From assembly GCA_014706295.1 (NCBI GenBank), contig JACSVZ010000007.1, positions 61,639,475 through 61,703,474 on the forward strand: a stretch of DNA of 64,000 nt, in the 5' to 3' direction. Shown piece by piece: positions 45,435 to 57,564 of the stretch; the stretch's first letter is position 1, and each line of letters opens with the position of its first letter. A program made the position numbers and the translations under genes. The notes under the pieces were generated by a model. It saw only the letters and a list, made by a program, of their open reading frames with translations. It was not told the DNA's origin and made no database searches. The stretch is from Lycocorax pyrrhopterus obiensis. Lineage: Eukaryota > Chordata > Aves > Passeriformes > Paradisaeidae.

Positions 45435-45882
45435 AGGCCTATGGAGATGCTCCAAGGGCTGGAGCCCCTCTGCTCTGGAGCCAGGCTGGGAGAGCTGGGA
45501 GCGTTCACCTGGAGAAGAGAAGGCTCCAAGGAGACCTCAGAGCCCCTTCTAAAGGGGTTCCAAGAGAGCTGGAGAGGGACATGGGACAAGGGACGGAGGG
45601 ACAGGACACAGGGAATGGCTTCCCACTGCCATAAGGCAGGGTTAGATGGGATATTGGGAAGGAATTCCTGGCTGGGAGGGTGGTGGGGCCCTGGCACAGG
45701 GTGCCCAGAGAAGCTGTGGCTGCCCCTGGGTCCCTGGAAGTGTCCAAGGCCAGGTTGGACAGGGCTTGAAGAAACCTGGGATAGTGGAAGGTGTCCCTGC
45801 CCATGGCAGGGGTGGAACAAGATGATCTCTGCTCCCTTCCAACCCAAACCATTCTCTGGTTTATGTCTCTGTTCCTATGATT
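45435..45882 (+). mobile_element. CR1 LINE fragment, plus-strand arm of an inverted pair
   Basis: It begins AAGGCCTATGGAGATGCTCC and continues CTGCTCTGGAGCCAGGCTGG, TCACCTGGAGAAGAGAAGGC, GAGAGCTGGAGAGGGACATG, GATGGGATATTGGGAAGGAA and CCCAGAGAAGCTGTGGCTGC, ending in a degraded tail at about 45882. It covers part of the ORF2 C-terminal region plus the 3' end, with broken frames. Over 45637-45726 it differs from the inverted copy at 47419-47508 at only 3 of 90 positions, so both are fairly young copies of one subfamily. Confidence 0.96.
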
Positions 45883-47264
45883 TGCTTCGGTGCTGAGACC
45901 TAAGGGATTCACTGCAGTGGGATTATGCTCCTGTTTGTTGGCACAGCAAAAAACGCTTAATAGAAAGCATCAAAACCTCCATCCAGAGGTGATATCTGAG
46001 TGATATCTGAGTGATTTCAAAGTCTCTGGTCTTTGAATACCTCTGAAAGACCTGCCATGAAGATAACCCCATTTCCCACTGAGTTGCTTTCAGCTGCAGG
46101 GTTTTCACTTCCCAGTAGAAAGAGCTGAATCACTGAGCTTCCCCCAGGGCACCGATCACAACCCATAAAGTGCACCGAGGTTTATGGAAGGAAAAGCCAA
46201 GTTATGCTGGTCACACATCCTATCTGAAGTTTATAAAGGGTTAATAAAAATTTAACAGGCAGTTTTGCAAATGGTTACTCACTTTGGTGCCTGATGTGGT
46301 CCTTCACAGCCATCATTTGCTCATTAAGATCAGTCTGTAACACAGAGCAGTCAGACCTGTGCTCTGCTTATGGACAGAAATAATTTGGTTTCATTTTTCT
46401 GACGAGGAAGATATTTTAGCAAAAACACAGTTCTTCGAAACACACAAATTAAAGGCTCGAAATGGCCAGTTCTGTAAGGAGCAAAGGGAACTTTTAAACA
46501 TAGATTTTGTTTTTATCAGAAAAAAAAAATCAGTTTTGCTTATTTCCTCTCTTTTTCCTTTTGAAATATGGAAAATAAATCCTGCAACCCTTTTCATAGT
46601 ATACTCTTTTTTTTGCCACACTGACTTTAAAAAGCAATTCAAGAACAAACCCTTAACTAAGACCCTGTGCTTTTATGTTTATATAGCTATTGATTTACAG
46701 TATTTTTTAAATTAAACCTTTGTTTTTCCATTAATGGAATTTCATGTAAATAAAGGATGAAAAAGAAGTCACTTTTGATCTAAGTAAAGTTGTAAGATTT
46801 TTGCCCAGCTCAGAAGTGATGAGGATTTCAAAATACAGTCTTAGGAAAATCTCTCTGCAAGGTAAAATAACTACGTGACCAGCATAGGAAAAGTTATTTT
46901 TTCAGAATATTTATCAGTTTTAAAAACCATTCTCCTGTATGTTTTTCAGTGGATTATAGAAAATGTTTCTCTTGCAGGAGCAGGGCAAGAAAAGTGGAGA
47001 CTTGGGGTTGCCTCCTTAATGGAAACCAGCATCACATAATGCTTTCCAATAAAAGGAATGTTCTACCCGACTGGAGCTCCAGTCCTACAATAATCAGTCG
47101 GAATACAATTATCCATCCTGGAATTAGATCAGTAGAGCTGGTGAAAAAAAAATGCAGAACTTTTTTCTTTTTCTTTTTTGTTTCCCTAAATGAAAAGTTA
47201 TTTTCAAAATTTGTTTAAATGGAAATATGCTTGCCTGAACATCAAACACTGGAAAAGACCTCTC
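45883..47264. other. AT-rich spacer between two inverted CR1 copies
   Basis: No gene is seen. It holds a two-unit GTGATATCTGA duplication near 45990-46012 and long AT-rich stretches (46500-46800, 47140-47220) with short A and T runs. It forms the loop of the inverted CR1 pair. Confidence 0.6.
45989..46013. repeat. Tandem duplication of GTGATATCTGA
   Basis: Two perfect 11-bp copies in tandem, followed by a third partial start (GTGAT). Confidence 0.8.
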
Positions 47265-47700
47265 ATCGTAGAATTGTAGAATCATGGGATGGTTTGGGTT
47301 GGAAGGGATCCTTAGAGACCATCCAGTTCCACCCCCTGCCATGGGCAGGGACACCTCCCACCATCCCAGGGTGCTCCAAGCCCCGTCCAACCTGGCCTTG
47401 GACACTTCCAGGGATCCTGGAGCAGCCACAGCTTCTCTGGGCACCCTGTGCCAGGGCCTCCCCACCCTCCCAGCCAGGAATTCCTTCCCAATATCCCATC
47501 TAACCCTGCCCTGTGGTAGTGTGAATCCATTCCCCCTTGTCCTGTCCCTCCATCCCTTGTCTCCAGTCCCTCTCCAGCTCTCCTGGAGCCCCTTCAGGCC
47601 CTGCAAGGGGCTCTGAGCTCTCCCTGGAGCCTTCTCTTCTCCAGGTGAACACCCCCAGCTCTCCCAGCCTGGCTCCAGAGCAGAAGAGCTCCAGCACTCT
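47265..47700 (-). mobile_element. CR1 LINE fragment, minus-strand arm of an inverted pair
   Basis: On the plus strand it starts ATCGTAGAATTGTAGAATCATGGGA, the reverse of the CR1 tail. It keeps CCCTGCCATGGGCAGGGACA, CACTTCCAGGGATCC, CTTCTCTGGGCACCCTGTGC, TTCCCAATATCCCATCTAACC and CTGGAGCCTTCTCTTCTCC, up to GGCTCCAGAGCAGAAGAGC. It is the same subfamily as 45435-45882 and one of the best preserved copies in the window. No intact coding frame remains. Confidence 0.97.
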
Positions 47701-48599
47701 GATAATTTTTTTGATAAAAATGATATTATTTTTTGCCCCCTTTCTCTAATTTAAATTCGGCAAAATAAAAATATACCTATAAATTTTTTTATTCACTTTC
47801 TCTATAGGAAAAAAAAATCTCTGTTTTCTGACTTGTGCTGGTGTTAGTAATGAAGTTATACCCAACAGTGGGTGCCCTGGGAAGGGAAATCCAACAGTTT
47901 CAGAAAAAATCCTGCACATTTATGTGTTGGTGGATGGACAGACCCTCATCTTCTGCACAAGGGTGTAGGACCTTCAGTGGGAATGTGGTTGGGATGGTCT
48001 TGGGTTCCCTTTTCAGCTGCTAGGCTGCATTTTAGGCATAACATGTTCTGAACCTGGTCCAGTCAGCCCAGGTTCTGTCTCCAACAGCAAGAAGACACAA
48101 AGGTAGATGTGCATATGGTGTTTCTCCCAAAAATCCCACTATGTCCACCTTGGAGAATTTCCGTGGCCTGATGTGACCCATTTTCCTGAAGATCCCACTG
48201 GAGTGCTCCTCCAAGTAATTGTCCAGTCACTCTGGGATCCCAGGTAAACTTTTCACACCAAGAGCTCCCATTAGCAGAGATTTTCAGTGGTCTCTTCCCC
48301 ACCATGGGGGAAATGCCTCCTTTTGTTTATTTGGAGCATGGCTCCTTTGCCTGGAGCTGCTCCTTTCCCACATCCTGCTCAGAAATCCAGCTTGGGGGGG
48401 AAGGTTTCCCACATATGAATCATCTGCAACGCTCCCCAGAGCATTTCTTGATGCCCTCCGCTCATGTTCAGTCACCAATAAATTTCAACAGCGCTCAGCT
48501 TGTGAGGGCTGATAAGATCACAGTGAGAAAGGGGACAGTGCCAAAAACATCCAGCTTTTTAAAGGATGTGCCATATAATGCTTTTAACATTTGGAGTCC
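47701..48599. other. Unique non-coding sequence
   Basis: AT-rich at first (47701-47820), then mixed. No gene or repeat is recognised. Confidence 0.55.
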
Positions 48600-48720
48600 C
48601 TGAGGCCAAGGGGATCATTAGATCATCTACTGTGACCTGTATAATGCAGGCTGGAAGGTTTTGCCTGCTTAGCCCCGTGCCGAACCCAGGAATAACTGGT
48701 GTTTAAGTGAACGGGTAACA
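48600..48720 (-). mobile_element. Ancient CR1-type (CR1-L-like) LINE fragment
   Basis: It reads CTGAGGCCAAGGGGATCATTAG, ATCATCTACTGTGACCTG, TATAATGCAGGCTGGAAGG and then AATAACTGGTGTTTAAGTGAA. These blocks match in order the reverse complement of an old amniote CR1 3' end that I know from turtle, crocodile and bird genomes. Substitutions and small indels are numerous. The family assignment is from memory and the inner boundary is uncertain. Confidence 0.75.
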
Positions 48721-51455
48721 CTGAAGGTATTAAAAGCAGCAGCACATGAAACTGCAGCTTCAGTAACAAGGAGAGGTAATGAATCTATCAACTGGAAGCC
48801 ACTGTCTTGGGACTGGAGAAGGAAAAACTCAAGCCTAAACTCACACAAGTGAGGTAAGGAGGGCAGGATGCTCATGGCCACCACATGCCCGTTGTCTGGC
48901 CTCATTTTTATGGAGGGTCTGAGAGCAGAGTTTGATGCAAGGGGGGAGTGGGAGCATGGGAGAGGGAGAAAATCCCACGTGGTTTTGTTAAGGACAGATT
49001 GTGTTGCTCTAACTCAATATATAATCATAGATATTCATTAAGATAACTCACTTCTTTGGCAAGGGGAACTCATATTCCAAATCTGGCCCCAAGCAATTTA
49101 ATATTGGGTTTGAATAAAAAAGGAGAGGAGATTACACTAGAAACACCTTGTACCTTCAACAGAGCAACAAGTCAAAGAAAAATATTCTTTCTTTTTGGAG
49201 ACTGACCTGACACCTGAAGAACCTGTTGAAGGAGTGAGAAATAAAAGTAACACAACTTTGGGTGATACTGTCAAACCTGAGCAATACCAAAGAGACAGCC
49301 AAAGTAACTCGGTGGAGCGGCAGACACTTGGCCACACAAATGCAAGGTCAAGTGCAAGCCAGAACCATTCCCTGGATTGGACAGCAGTGGTTTGGAGGTG
49401 CAGAAGATGGGACACAAGGATACACACTTTGTAGGCTGACCAGGGACCAGCAGCATGAAAATAGCCGATATGTTGGTCACAGACATGTTTAGGCTGAAAA
49501 TCGGGAGAAATTAGATCCTGAGAGACATGGGAGTCTGGACACCTCACCAAACTCAGGGCACGAAGAGCCCAGAGCTTCTTGTGTCACGCCAGTAGGCACA
49601 ACCCCGGGATTGGAAACGAAAGCTTGCGGTATGATGTGCTGGGTGTCTGACTGTCTGGAATTTCCAAGTGGGATTAGAAGAACAGCTGATGCCCATGTTT
49701 GTCATAGAGCATTTACAGCACATTAAATTAATCACAGGCTTTGGAACTTCCTGGCTCTTGCAGGGGATGAGCATTATTTCCTCACCACAGCTCCTTTCCT
49801 GCTCCTTGTGCAATCTCACTCCTGGATTTGTTTTCTTGCCTTTCCCTAAAGCCCAGTGACTGGTCCCAGGCAGAGCTGGTGACCACAACACCAAGATGCT
49901 CCTCAGATGGGCCTTGCCCACTGCCTGTCATAAAAGCATCAGTAGATCTGTGCTCAAGCACAAATTTTCTTCCCACTTAATTAGTCAATTATGGTTGGGA
50001 CTCCTACTTGTCCCACAGGATGTATCATGGGCCACTTCCATTTTCCCCTGGCATAATTTATACTCCTGCATGGTCCAAGCTTGATGTCTCCTCTTTTCTT
50101 CCTGTGCCACACTGCAGTTTTTGAGGCTTTTTAAACTCATGTCTGGAGAGCTCAGCTGTGAGGTTTTTCCCCTTCCCCTGGGCTGGAAGAAGTACCATCA
50201 CACTGTCGAGTCAGTAGATAAAAATTGCTCACCTGTCCACAGGTAAGCCATGACTTTTGCACTCACTTTGGGTGATTTTTTGCTGCACTTGCTGCTTTAC
50301 TTAGAGGAGGAGTTTATTCACCTGTTTTCACTGTAGCAACTGTGAGCAAAACAAAGCTCTAACAACGTTAAGGTATTGAACACTCTTTTTGATGAGCTGG
50401 TGTCAGTGAGAACAGGAGAAGAATAATCCTGATAAACACACACTTTCTCCCTCCCAGGAGATACCTTTGATTGATCCATTGGCTCAATGATTAATTGATC
50501 AACCCGTTTTGGCAAAGATTTCTTCTCAGGATGCCAAAATAAAGGAAGAGAAGTGCTCCTTACCTTTCTCTCCATGGCCATCTCTTTCATCTCCTGTTAA
50601 CACCTTTTCTGCTGAGGCTGAGGGCTCCAGCTGCCACTCTGGAGCTGTGTTTTCACCCCAGGTTTAACTGGGTTCTTGCACAGACCTTTCAGATAGAGCC
50701 AATGTGAGTGTAGGGACAGGTGGGCGTCTCCGAGCACCTGCAGAACCACATGGCACAATGTGACCACCACTGGTGAGTGTGGTCACCCTGCAGGGATGTG
50801 TCAGCCAGAGCCCACACTCGTGCTTGGCAATGGGAAGTGCTGTGCCCCATCCTGCTACACCTTCAGCCTAAAATAAGGCAGGAATGTGGTGGGTTTCACC
50901 AGCCCTACAAATCAGGCTCAGTCCTTGTGTCACCCTCCATAGAAGGAACGAGAAGAAAAGCATCGTTTGACATTTAGGGAGCTCTGGGCAGGCACCATTT
51001 GTCTGTAGGAGAGCTTGGTCAGGCCTGTTTCACTGCTGGGCACTGGGGACAGCAGCCTTCTCCCACCATCTGTGTATAATAAATGAAGAATTTGGGTCAT
51101 AAAAATTTCTACCCTGTTTAAGATGCACAGTATTGCTTTGCTCAAGCTAACTGCCCCTGGCAGTTCCAGTTAATACTTCCGTTTGAAATAAAAACCTTAA
51201 AAGCCTTTTAAGTTGACATTTAAAGTAATTTGGGAAACAATGTGAAAACATAATCTCTCTTCCAGGGTCTTTTTTGCAAGGTATGGAGTGTAGGAGCTCT
51301 GCTAAGCCTTTGCCCATGGCAGACAGGCTCCTTGAAGCCTCAGGAAGAAATGTTTATCCAGGTTGTGCAATATCATCCCTGGCTCCCAGCCTGGCCTTGC
51401 ACTGCTGTGATCATTGCCAGTGCATCTTTTCTCCAAGGGTTTGTGCCAGCTAATG

Positions 51456-51528
51456 GGAGCAGGTGAAGGTGCTTAAAATAGTGATTAAAGGTGATTAAAA
51501 TAGTGCTGGAGCAGGTGAAGGTGCTTAA
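51456..51528. repeat. Local duplication with 52-bp offset
   Basis: GGAGCAGGTGAAGGTGCTTA occurs at 51456 and again at 51508. Between them GTGATTAAA and AAAATAGTG are each also duplicated, which implies two nested slippage or duplication steps. Confidence 0.8.
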
Positions 51529-51937
51529 GGAAGCCTTGGCTCTCTCCAGGAGCGTGTGGCACATCTCAGCCTTCCTGAGCAGGCCGGAGCCATCCATGCC
51601 TGGCAAGGGTGAGCAGAGCTGCCTGGCATGGCCTCATGGATCCTGTTCCACCATCTGCACAGGGCCTGACCCCGACATCCCACCCGCCTGCAGGGCAAGG
51701 GCCTGGATCTCCTCGTTTTCCCAAGGGAACCATGAGTCACCCCTTCCCAGACAAATCCCTCTGCACCTGCACCGACCCTTGGCAAAGGAAGTGGGAAGAT
51801 GGTTTTGTGCAAAATACCCCAAATGTTTTCACTTTGCAAGGGCTGGTTGGGCCCGTTTTCCTGGCAATTATTTTTAGCCATTTTTCCACAAACATTTTTT
51901 CCCTCAAAAATGCACAGAAGTTTTTGGGTTTGTTCTT

Positions 51938-51949
51938 TTTTTTTTTTCA
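51938..51949. repeat. T-rich homopolymer
   Basis: A T run inside TTTGTTC...TTTTCAATT. Simple sequence. Confidence 0.65.
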
Positions 51950-52264
51950 ATTATCATGTGCTTGGAATCCTGTCTTTAGCAAGTGCATGGCTGAACAGCT
52001 GTCTGTGACATGGAGAATTACAAACATCATTTCAGCTCATGATTTTGTTTACATAGTTTGTGGAAAAATGGTAGAGTTTCAGAGATGTCTCAGTGATGTT
52101 AGAAATTTTTTTCTCAGGAATTCTGTTGTAGAAACAAGGCCTTTCTGGTGAAGGGAAATCTTTAAGTGCACCACACCAGACTCGGGCAACTTTGAACTTC
52201 AATAGTACTCAGAGTTTTACTGTAAAACAAATGAATAGAATTTCTCAAGGGAAACCTTTATCAC

Positions 52265-52285
52265 AAAAAAAAAAAAAAAAAAAAA
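52265..52285 (+). repeat. Poly-A tract (21 A)
   Basis: A pure A run. Upstream sequence (52190-52264) is AT-rich and matches no transcript I know. It could be a retroposed tail or a slippage tract. Confidence 0.85.
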
Positions 52286-54639
52286 GCTAGCGTGGAGGGG
52301 AGATTGTTTTGAAATTGCTTCCAAATTTTCCTTTCTAGTTAATCTGCAGCTGTATGAGTGTTACTCCAAGACACTCCAGCTTTGGCCAGTCCCAAGAAGC
52401 ACATGGTGAGAGATTTCCCAAGGGCACTAACCAGAGATATCATGGAGAGAAAATGAAATATGTATTTACTGCAGGCACCAGGGACAGAGTTCACCTGATG
52501 GTTCAACAAATCAAAGTCTCCATCTGAGCTACCCAACCTACATTCCTCTATAGGCAACAGAGATCTGATCAATCACAGGGTTTAGGCCACGTGGATGGCC
52601 ATGAGGAATATCCATCCTCCTCAGCCTGAAGTAAATGCCTACATTTTGCCAGGAAAATCCCATGTGAAAGGTGATCTTTTTTCCCAGCCAATGTAAAGAA
52701 AATCCTGGGATGAATTGCTCAGGCGAAGATACCCATAGCATTGACAACAAAATTAAAAGATAACACTTCCTAAGTTGATCAAGTGTCTCCAGGGCAGAAG
52801 GACAGGTGGCTGTGAGTGCAGCAGTGACACTCCTTAATTAATTCCATCACTTCATGAGTTTTAAAAGATGATTCTGGAGTACCAACCACCAGGCATATGT
52901 TCAACCCTGGCCAGGAGCAGGAATTTCTATTCTGCCAGGGCTTCCATTGTTTTGTAAAACGAGAATTATTCCCATTTAGAACTATAAGTCACAACTGCCT
53001 CCAGGATAAAAATACTGAAAGAAGGGATGGGGATGTTTTGTTAGACTGTGTTGAAGGAGGTAATTTGTTTTGACTTTTACATTATATCAACTGTTAAGTG
53101 TAGCTAAACATGTAGAACTACATAATCTGCTCTAATAGAACAGGATTTTATTATGATAGAAAAGTCAAAATGTCACAAATTGGAACTACACTATCAAAAT
53201 GCAATGTTTTGACTTTTTCCTGACCAAAGAGTGTCATTGACATTCGAACAAGTTCCTTCTTGATTTCAGAAGGAACAGCATCTTCCAGTGGAAAACCTCT
53301 TGGTCAAAAATATTTTGACTGGCTGTGCCAAGGACGGAAATGGAGGGTGAGTGCAGGAGAAGGAGCTGCTGTGCATTTCTGCTCGAGTCGTTCTGCTCAG
53401 TCCTACTCCATCCATCTCAGGGTCCGTGGGACTGAAGTGGAGCTGGGAATGGGACATGAACAGCCACACAGCCAGGAACACCCTCTGACAGAGTTACAGA
53501 GTCCCACTGACCTGCTCTGCTCTTCACTCTGCTGGGGGATTAACCCTGGCAGTAACCCAGAGATCCTCTGGGATTATCCCACCTCTCTGGGAAAAGAAGT
53601 CCTGGTGGTCTCCTGCTCTCCTTGGCTTAGGGGCAACAGATCTTGCACTCCAGCGTGTCCCTGCCCGTTTCATGCCCTATAGGAGAAATATTTAGGATCA
53701 ACAGACCTGGTGCATTGACCAATAGATCAGTGTTATCGCCACAGCCAGAATATTGGGATTTAGCCAATAGTGATAAACAAATGACTCTCCCCTTCTCAAA
53801 TTTTGGATTTTTTTGCCATGAAAGTTCTGTGGAGCAAGAGGGGAAGTTTCCATGCTGTAGTTTTCACCTGAAAAATCCAAGGTTTTTTAACTCTTCATTT
53901 TCTTGCCACCCAGTAGGTCCAGCACTGAACAGCCTCATTATCCCCAGAGATGAGTTATTGCTGATGGAAAACTGAGCAGCAGATATTGTCACCAAGGTCC
54001 CCTTTAGATCACGGTTCAGGGCAGTGTCTCCTCTCAGCTTCACTGATACCTGTCCCTGCAGAAGCAGATGAAGGCTGTGGTTGAACTGATTCCTTGATAT
54101 TTGGGAACTTCTGGTCTAGGAAAACAAATGTGATTTTTTAAAAATTCTGGTACTCTTGACGTACACAGAATTTCTGGAGTTTTCCTTCCATGGGGCATTT
54201 TCAACACCCTGACTCTCCATTTCAGGCCCAGCTCTCCTGAGTCCCAGCTCAGTGTTTCATTGTTAACTTGGAGTAGCACTGTCCTGAAGACAGAAACTTC
54301 CCTTATTTAGAGCCTACAGAATTTACAGAGCAGATAAAATAACTCACTGTTGAGACCAAGGGGGCTCTTGGCCCAGGGAGTCTACAGTCAAAGCCGTGTT
54401 GCAGTGAGGACTCACGGCCAAGGTCTGACCCGTGGAGGGTCCACTGACGTGTGTTTTCAGCTCCTTAACACGTGCTCTAGAACCACCAGAAATATGTTTT
54501 CCATCTAGGCCCTTCCTAAGCCATACTGAAAATGATGGCCTGAGTAAAATTTCACGCCACACTTGAAGGTTTATGAGTTTGCAACGCATAATTTACCCCT
54601 GGTGAGGGACGCAGTGGTGGTTTCGTGCTCTCTGTAATG

Positions 54640-54880
54640 CTCAGCCAACATTGGCCCTAAAGATAGATCATCAGTGTTTAAATTGTGAAAAGAATGTTGA
54701 TGACATTTTCTTTTCTTTACTCCGCTCTAGACAAGAGAGGTTCATGTAAAACATAAGCTCTGGCCCCTTTCCAATGTTAATGCAATTTACTGCAAAAGTG
54801 CTCACTTTTTTAATTAAGCTGGAATGCTGCTACTCTTCCTAGGAATGCAAAGCCAATGGGTTACTGACAGAGGGAAGGGC
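54640..54880. promoter_or_regulatory. Candidate conserved non-coding element
   Basis: A repeat-free AT-rich stretch with TTAATTAA (54810-54817, homeodomain-like), GGAATGC (54821-54827, TEAD-like) and a second GGAATGC about 20 bp on (near 54842). The texture suggests a conserved enhancer. No alignment is available to confirm. Confidence 0.28.
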
Positions 54881-55179
54881 TAATGACTGCGTCTACAGTT
54901 AACTGAGCAGGGAAAGGCTTTGCCACCTCTGCTGGGCTTTGTTCAGGAGTAAAATTTACTCAAGGAGCAGCTTTGGGTCCTGGCAAGCAGAGAGGCTGTT
55001 CAACTGTCTGAGGGGTAATTCTGCAACCTCTTCCCTCTTCGGTGAAGTCACCGTGATCAAGTGGCTGGGATGTGAATTTCATAGGCTGATCTAGTTTCTG
55101 AATAAATAAAAGTCTGGAATTTTTATTTTTTTTTAACTTCAAATGGCTCAAAATGAAGACTCTACACTCCCTCCACATG

Positions 55180-55520
55180 TGCCCGTAGAAAGCTGTTTAT
55201 GAAAGGAGAGCATAAAATATTTGATCATGGTTTTGATCCAGAACATGCAAACATTTGTCCTCTTGTGCCGGCTTCACCTGGTGGCTTTCATTTTCTTCGA
55301 CATAAAGACAGGGTGAAGCAAAGTAATAGAAAAATAGAAAACATCTTTGTCGAAAATGAGATTGCAGCTGTGTAACTGGAGCGCACAACCATAAATCAGA
55401 ATGTCAAATCCAAAGCACATGACTTTTTGCGAGTTCTCCATGTGTGCTATAATGTGATTACAGCCTGGTTACTATTATGATTTAAAACAAAGTCTTTCAT
55501 GCTAGAAACAAAATGCGGAA
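55180..55520. promoter_or_regulatory. Candidate conserved non-coding element
   Basis: A repeat-free stretch with TGTCAAATCC, GTGATTACAGCC and ATTATGATTTAAAAC. The low-repeat, AT-moderate pattern is like many deeply conserved elements. Inferred only. Confidence 0.25.
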
Positions 55521-57548
55521 TGTGAGCAGCCTGGGGGAGAGAGACGGGAGACTTAGCCCTGCCTGTCAGAGGTGGGCTAGAGGGTTTCAAGTGCTTCTCC
55601 GTCAGGTGTGAGGGAAGGACTCAACCCCAGCCTTGGCTGCAGTCTCAACATCAGGGACAAATTAGCCAATGCTGCTCAGCTCTGTCTCACAATCCTCAGT
55701 TAGGGATGGGGTAGGTTTCTGTCTCCCCATGTCGTAGAAAACCCTAAAGCCAAATACACAGATTACAGAAGTCATTCTTTTCTGTCTATCATATAAACAA
55801 ATGGTCCAGCTGTTATTGCTAAGATTCCAGTTTGAAAACTTGGACTTTCTTGTATAAACTTCAATGTAATGGTATTTAAAGTGTCATAGACAATAAGCAT
55901 CTAATCCTAGTCAATAAATTGCAGACTAGTTGCATGAGCTTCGAGAGCTGTTAAAGACAGCTGTGCTTTTTTTGTAATTCAAGTCATTTCCAAATCGGGC
56001 AGCCCTCCTGGTGTATTTTCAGACAAACACAGTGTGCTCAGAAAATGTGTTGTTTGGAGCAGCACGAGCATGAAGGCAAGGGCGTCACAATCACCCAGAG
56101 ACAGAGGGGGGATCACATTCTCCATTTCTAAGAAGCTCAGGTTGACAAGGGGGAATTGCTGAGATGTCTGTGAAATTAGTAAATGGCCCTGCAGATCTCC
56201 CGAGGGAAAAATGTGGCCCCTGTGGAGAAGAAGGGGAATATTCCTATTAACTTCAGTTGAGCCAGCAATATAAATGGGTCCATAGAGACGCCCATTCCTT
56301 TCAGAGAGAGGGGAAAGAGGGCAAGCATTTTTTAACTATCACTCAGCTGTTTTGGAGAAACAGCAGCCTGCAAGGTCTGAAGAGGGTGGACAAAGCAATA
56401 TTTTCCAGGAGTCAGCCTGCTGCCGTGCCCCGGAGGAAGGCTGGTTGGATCCACATGGGCTCCACCAACGTGAAGTGTCTGGGACACATCTCAATGCACA
56501 TGACTTCTCCTGCTGGGATCAAACACGAGGGGTCAGAACAGGGCTCCCTGGGTAGCGAATTTTGGGATCGCGATCAGGGTTTTGCAGAAAGAGCAGCAAC
56601 CACCAGCCCCTCTAATTCCTCTCGTTGACCTCAGTAGGAGATCAATGCTTCTGAAGACCAGACAGGTGCTTGCAATAAGTTTTCAGAGCCTCCCCACCAG
56701 GCTCAGGGTGGAAACCTTGGCTCAGATGTGTATTTGCGAGGTATTTCAAACGTTACATTTGAAACCAGTTAGCACAGGGTCACTGCCTGGTATCAGGGGT
56801 GCCCTGCGGGATTTGGTGGAGTTGAAAGGTGTCAGTGCACTTGCTGCTGGGCTGTCACTCTCCCTCCGTGGCAGCTGCGGTGACAAACATCCAGTTGAGC
56901 TGTTTCAAGGGTATTTTTCCACATCTGTGAGCACCAGGCAGATTAATCTATTTCTTTCCCTCCCACCCCCCTGTAAGTCGTTTTATGGCCATCAGAAGGT
57001 TTACACCTGAGGAGCAGCCCTGCCTCCTGCTCTGCGGTGCTCAACATCTGCCCCTCAGCACGGATCAAATATCCCTCTCCTTGTCAGCAGCATGAGTAAA
57101 ACAGACAAGCTGGCGGAGAAAATATAAATCAAAAGCCTCCACTGCAGGGCAGGATTTTTCCGGACCCTTTCATGGGGCCAAGTCCTCGGCGCGCTCACCT
57201 GGAGATGCATAAATCCCTCTGAGCACCTGCTGCAAGGACATCCCAATGCCAGGCTGGGTTTAAATATGTGCAGGCAAGGTGCTTTTGTCCAACCCATCTC
57301 CCTGTGTTGCCCCAGCACTGCATGGGGAAGGGTCCCAGGATGGGCAGCCAAGCCCTGATCGTGGAGTCTGGAGCCTTGGGCTCAAGTTCCAGCTTGGCCA
57401 CAGGCTTCCTGTGTGGTCTTGGGCAAATCATACAGTGCACGGCCCGCTCTCAGCGTGCTGATATTTTGAGAGAGCCGTGGTTTGGCAGGTGAACGAGGGG
57501 AGAGGAGGGTTTATTATTAGCGCTGGTCGAAGCACAAGCGCCGGCTCC

Positions 57549-57564
57549 GTTGCAGTTTTGCAAC
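57549..57564. other. Short perfect inverted repeat
   Basis: GTTGCA (57549-57554) and TGCAAC (57559-57564) with a four-base loop, in a locally CpG-richer patch (57520-57575). It could be a hairpin or a palindromic protein site. Too short for a firm call. Confidence 0.4.

Noticed and set aside
45435..45882. Open frames of up to 151 codons on both strands
   Set aside because: They lie inside a dead CR1 fragment. The same artefact occurs at 10111-10750 and 47265-47700.
49195..49550. Region with overlapping open frames on both strands that might be a retroviral LTR or gene remnant
   Set aside because: No TG...CA ends, primer-binding site or recognisable protein motif is visible. Nothing supports a call.
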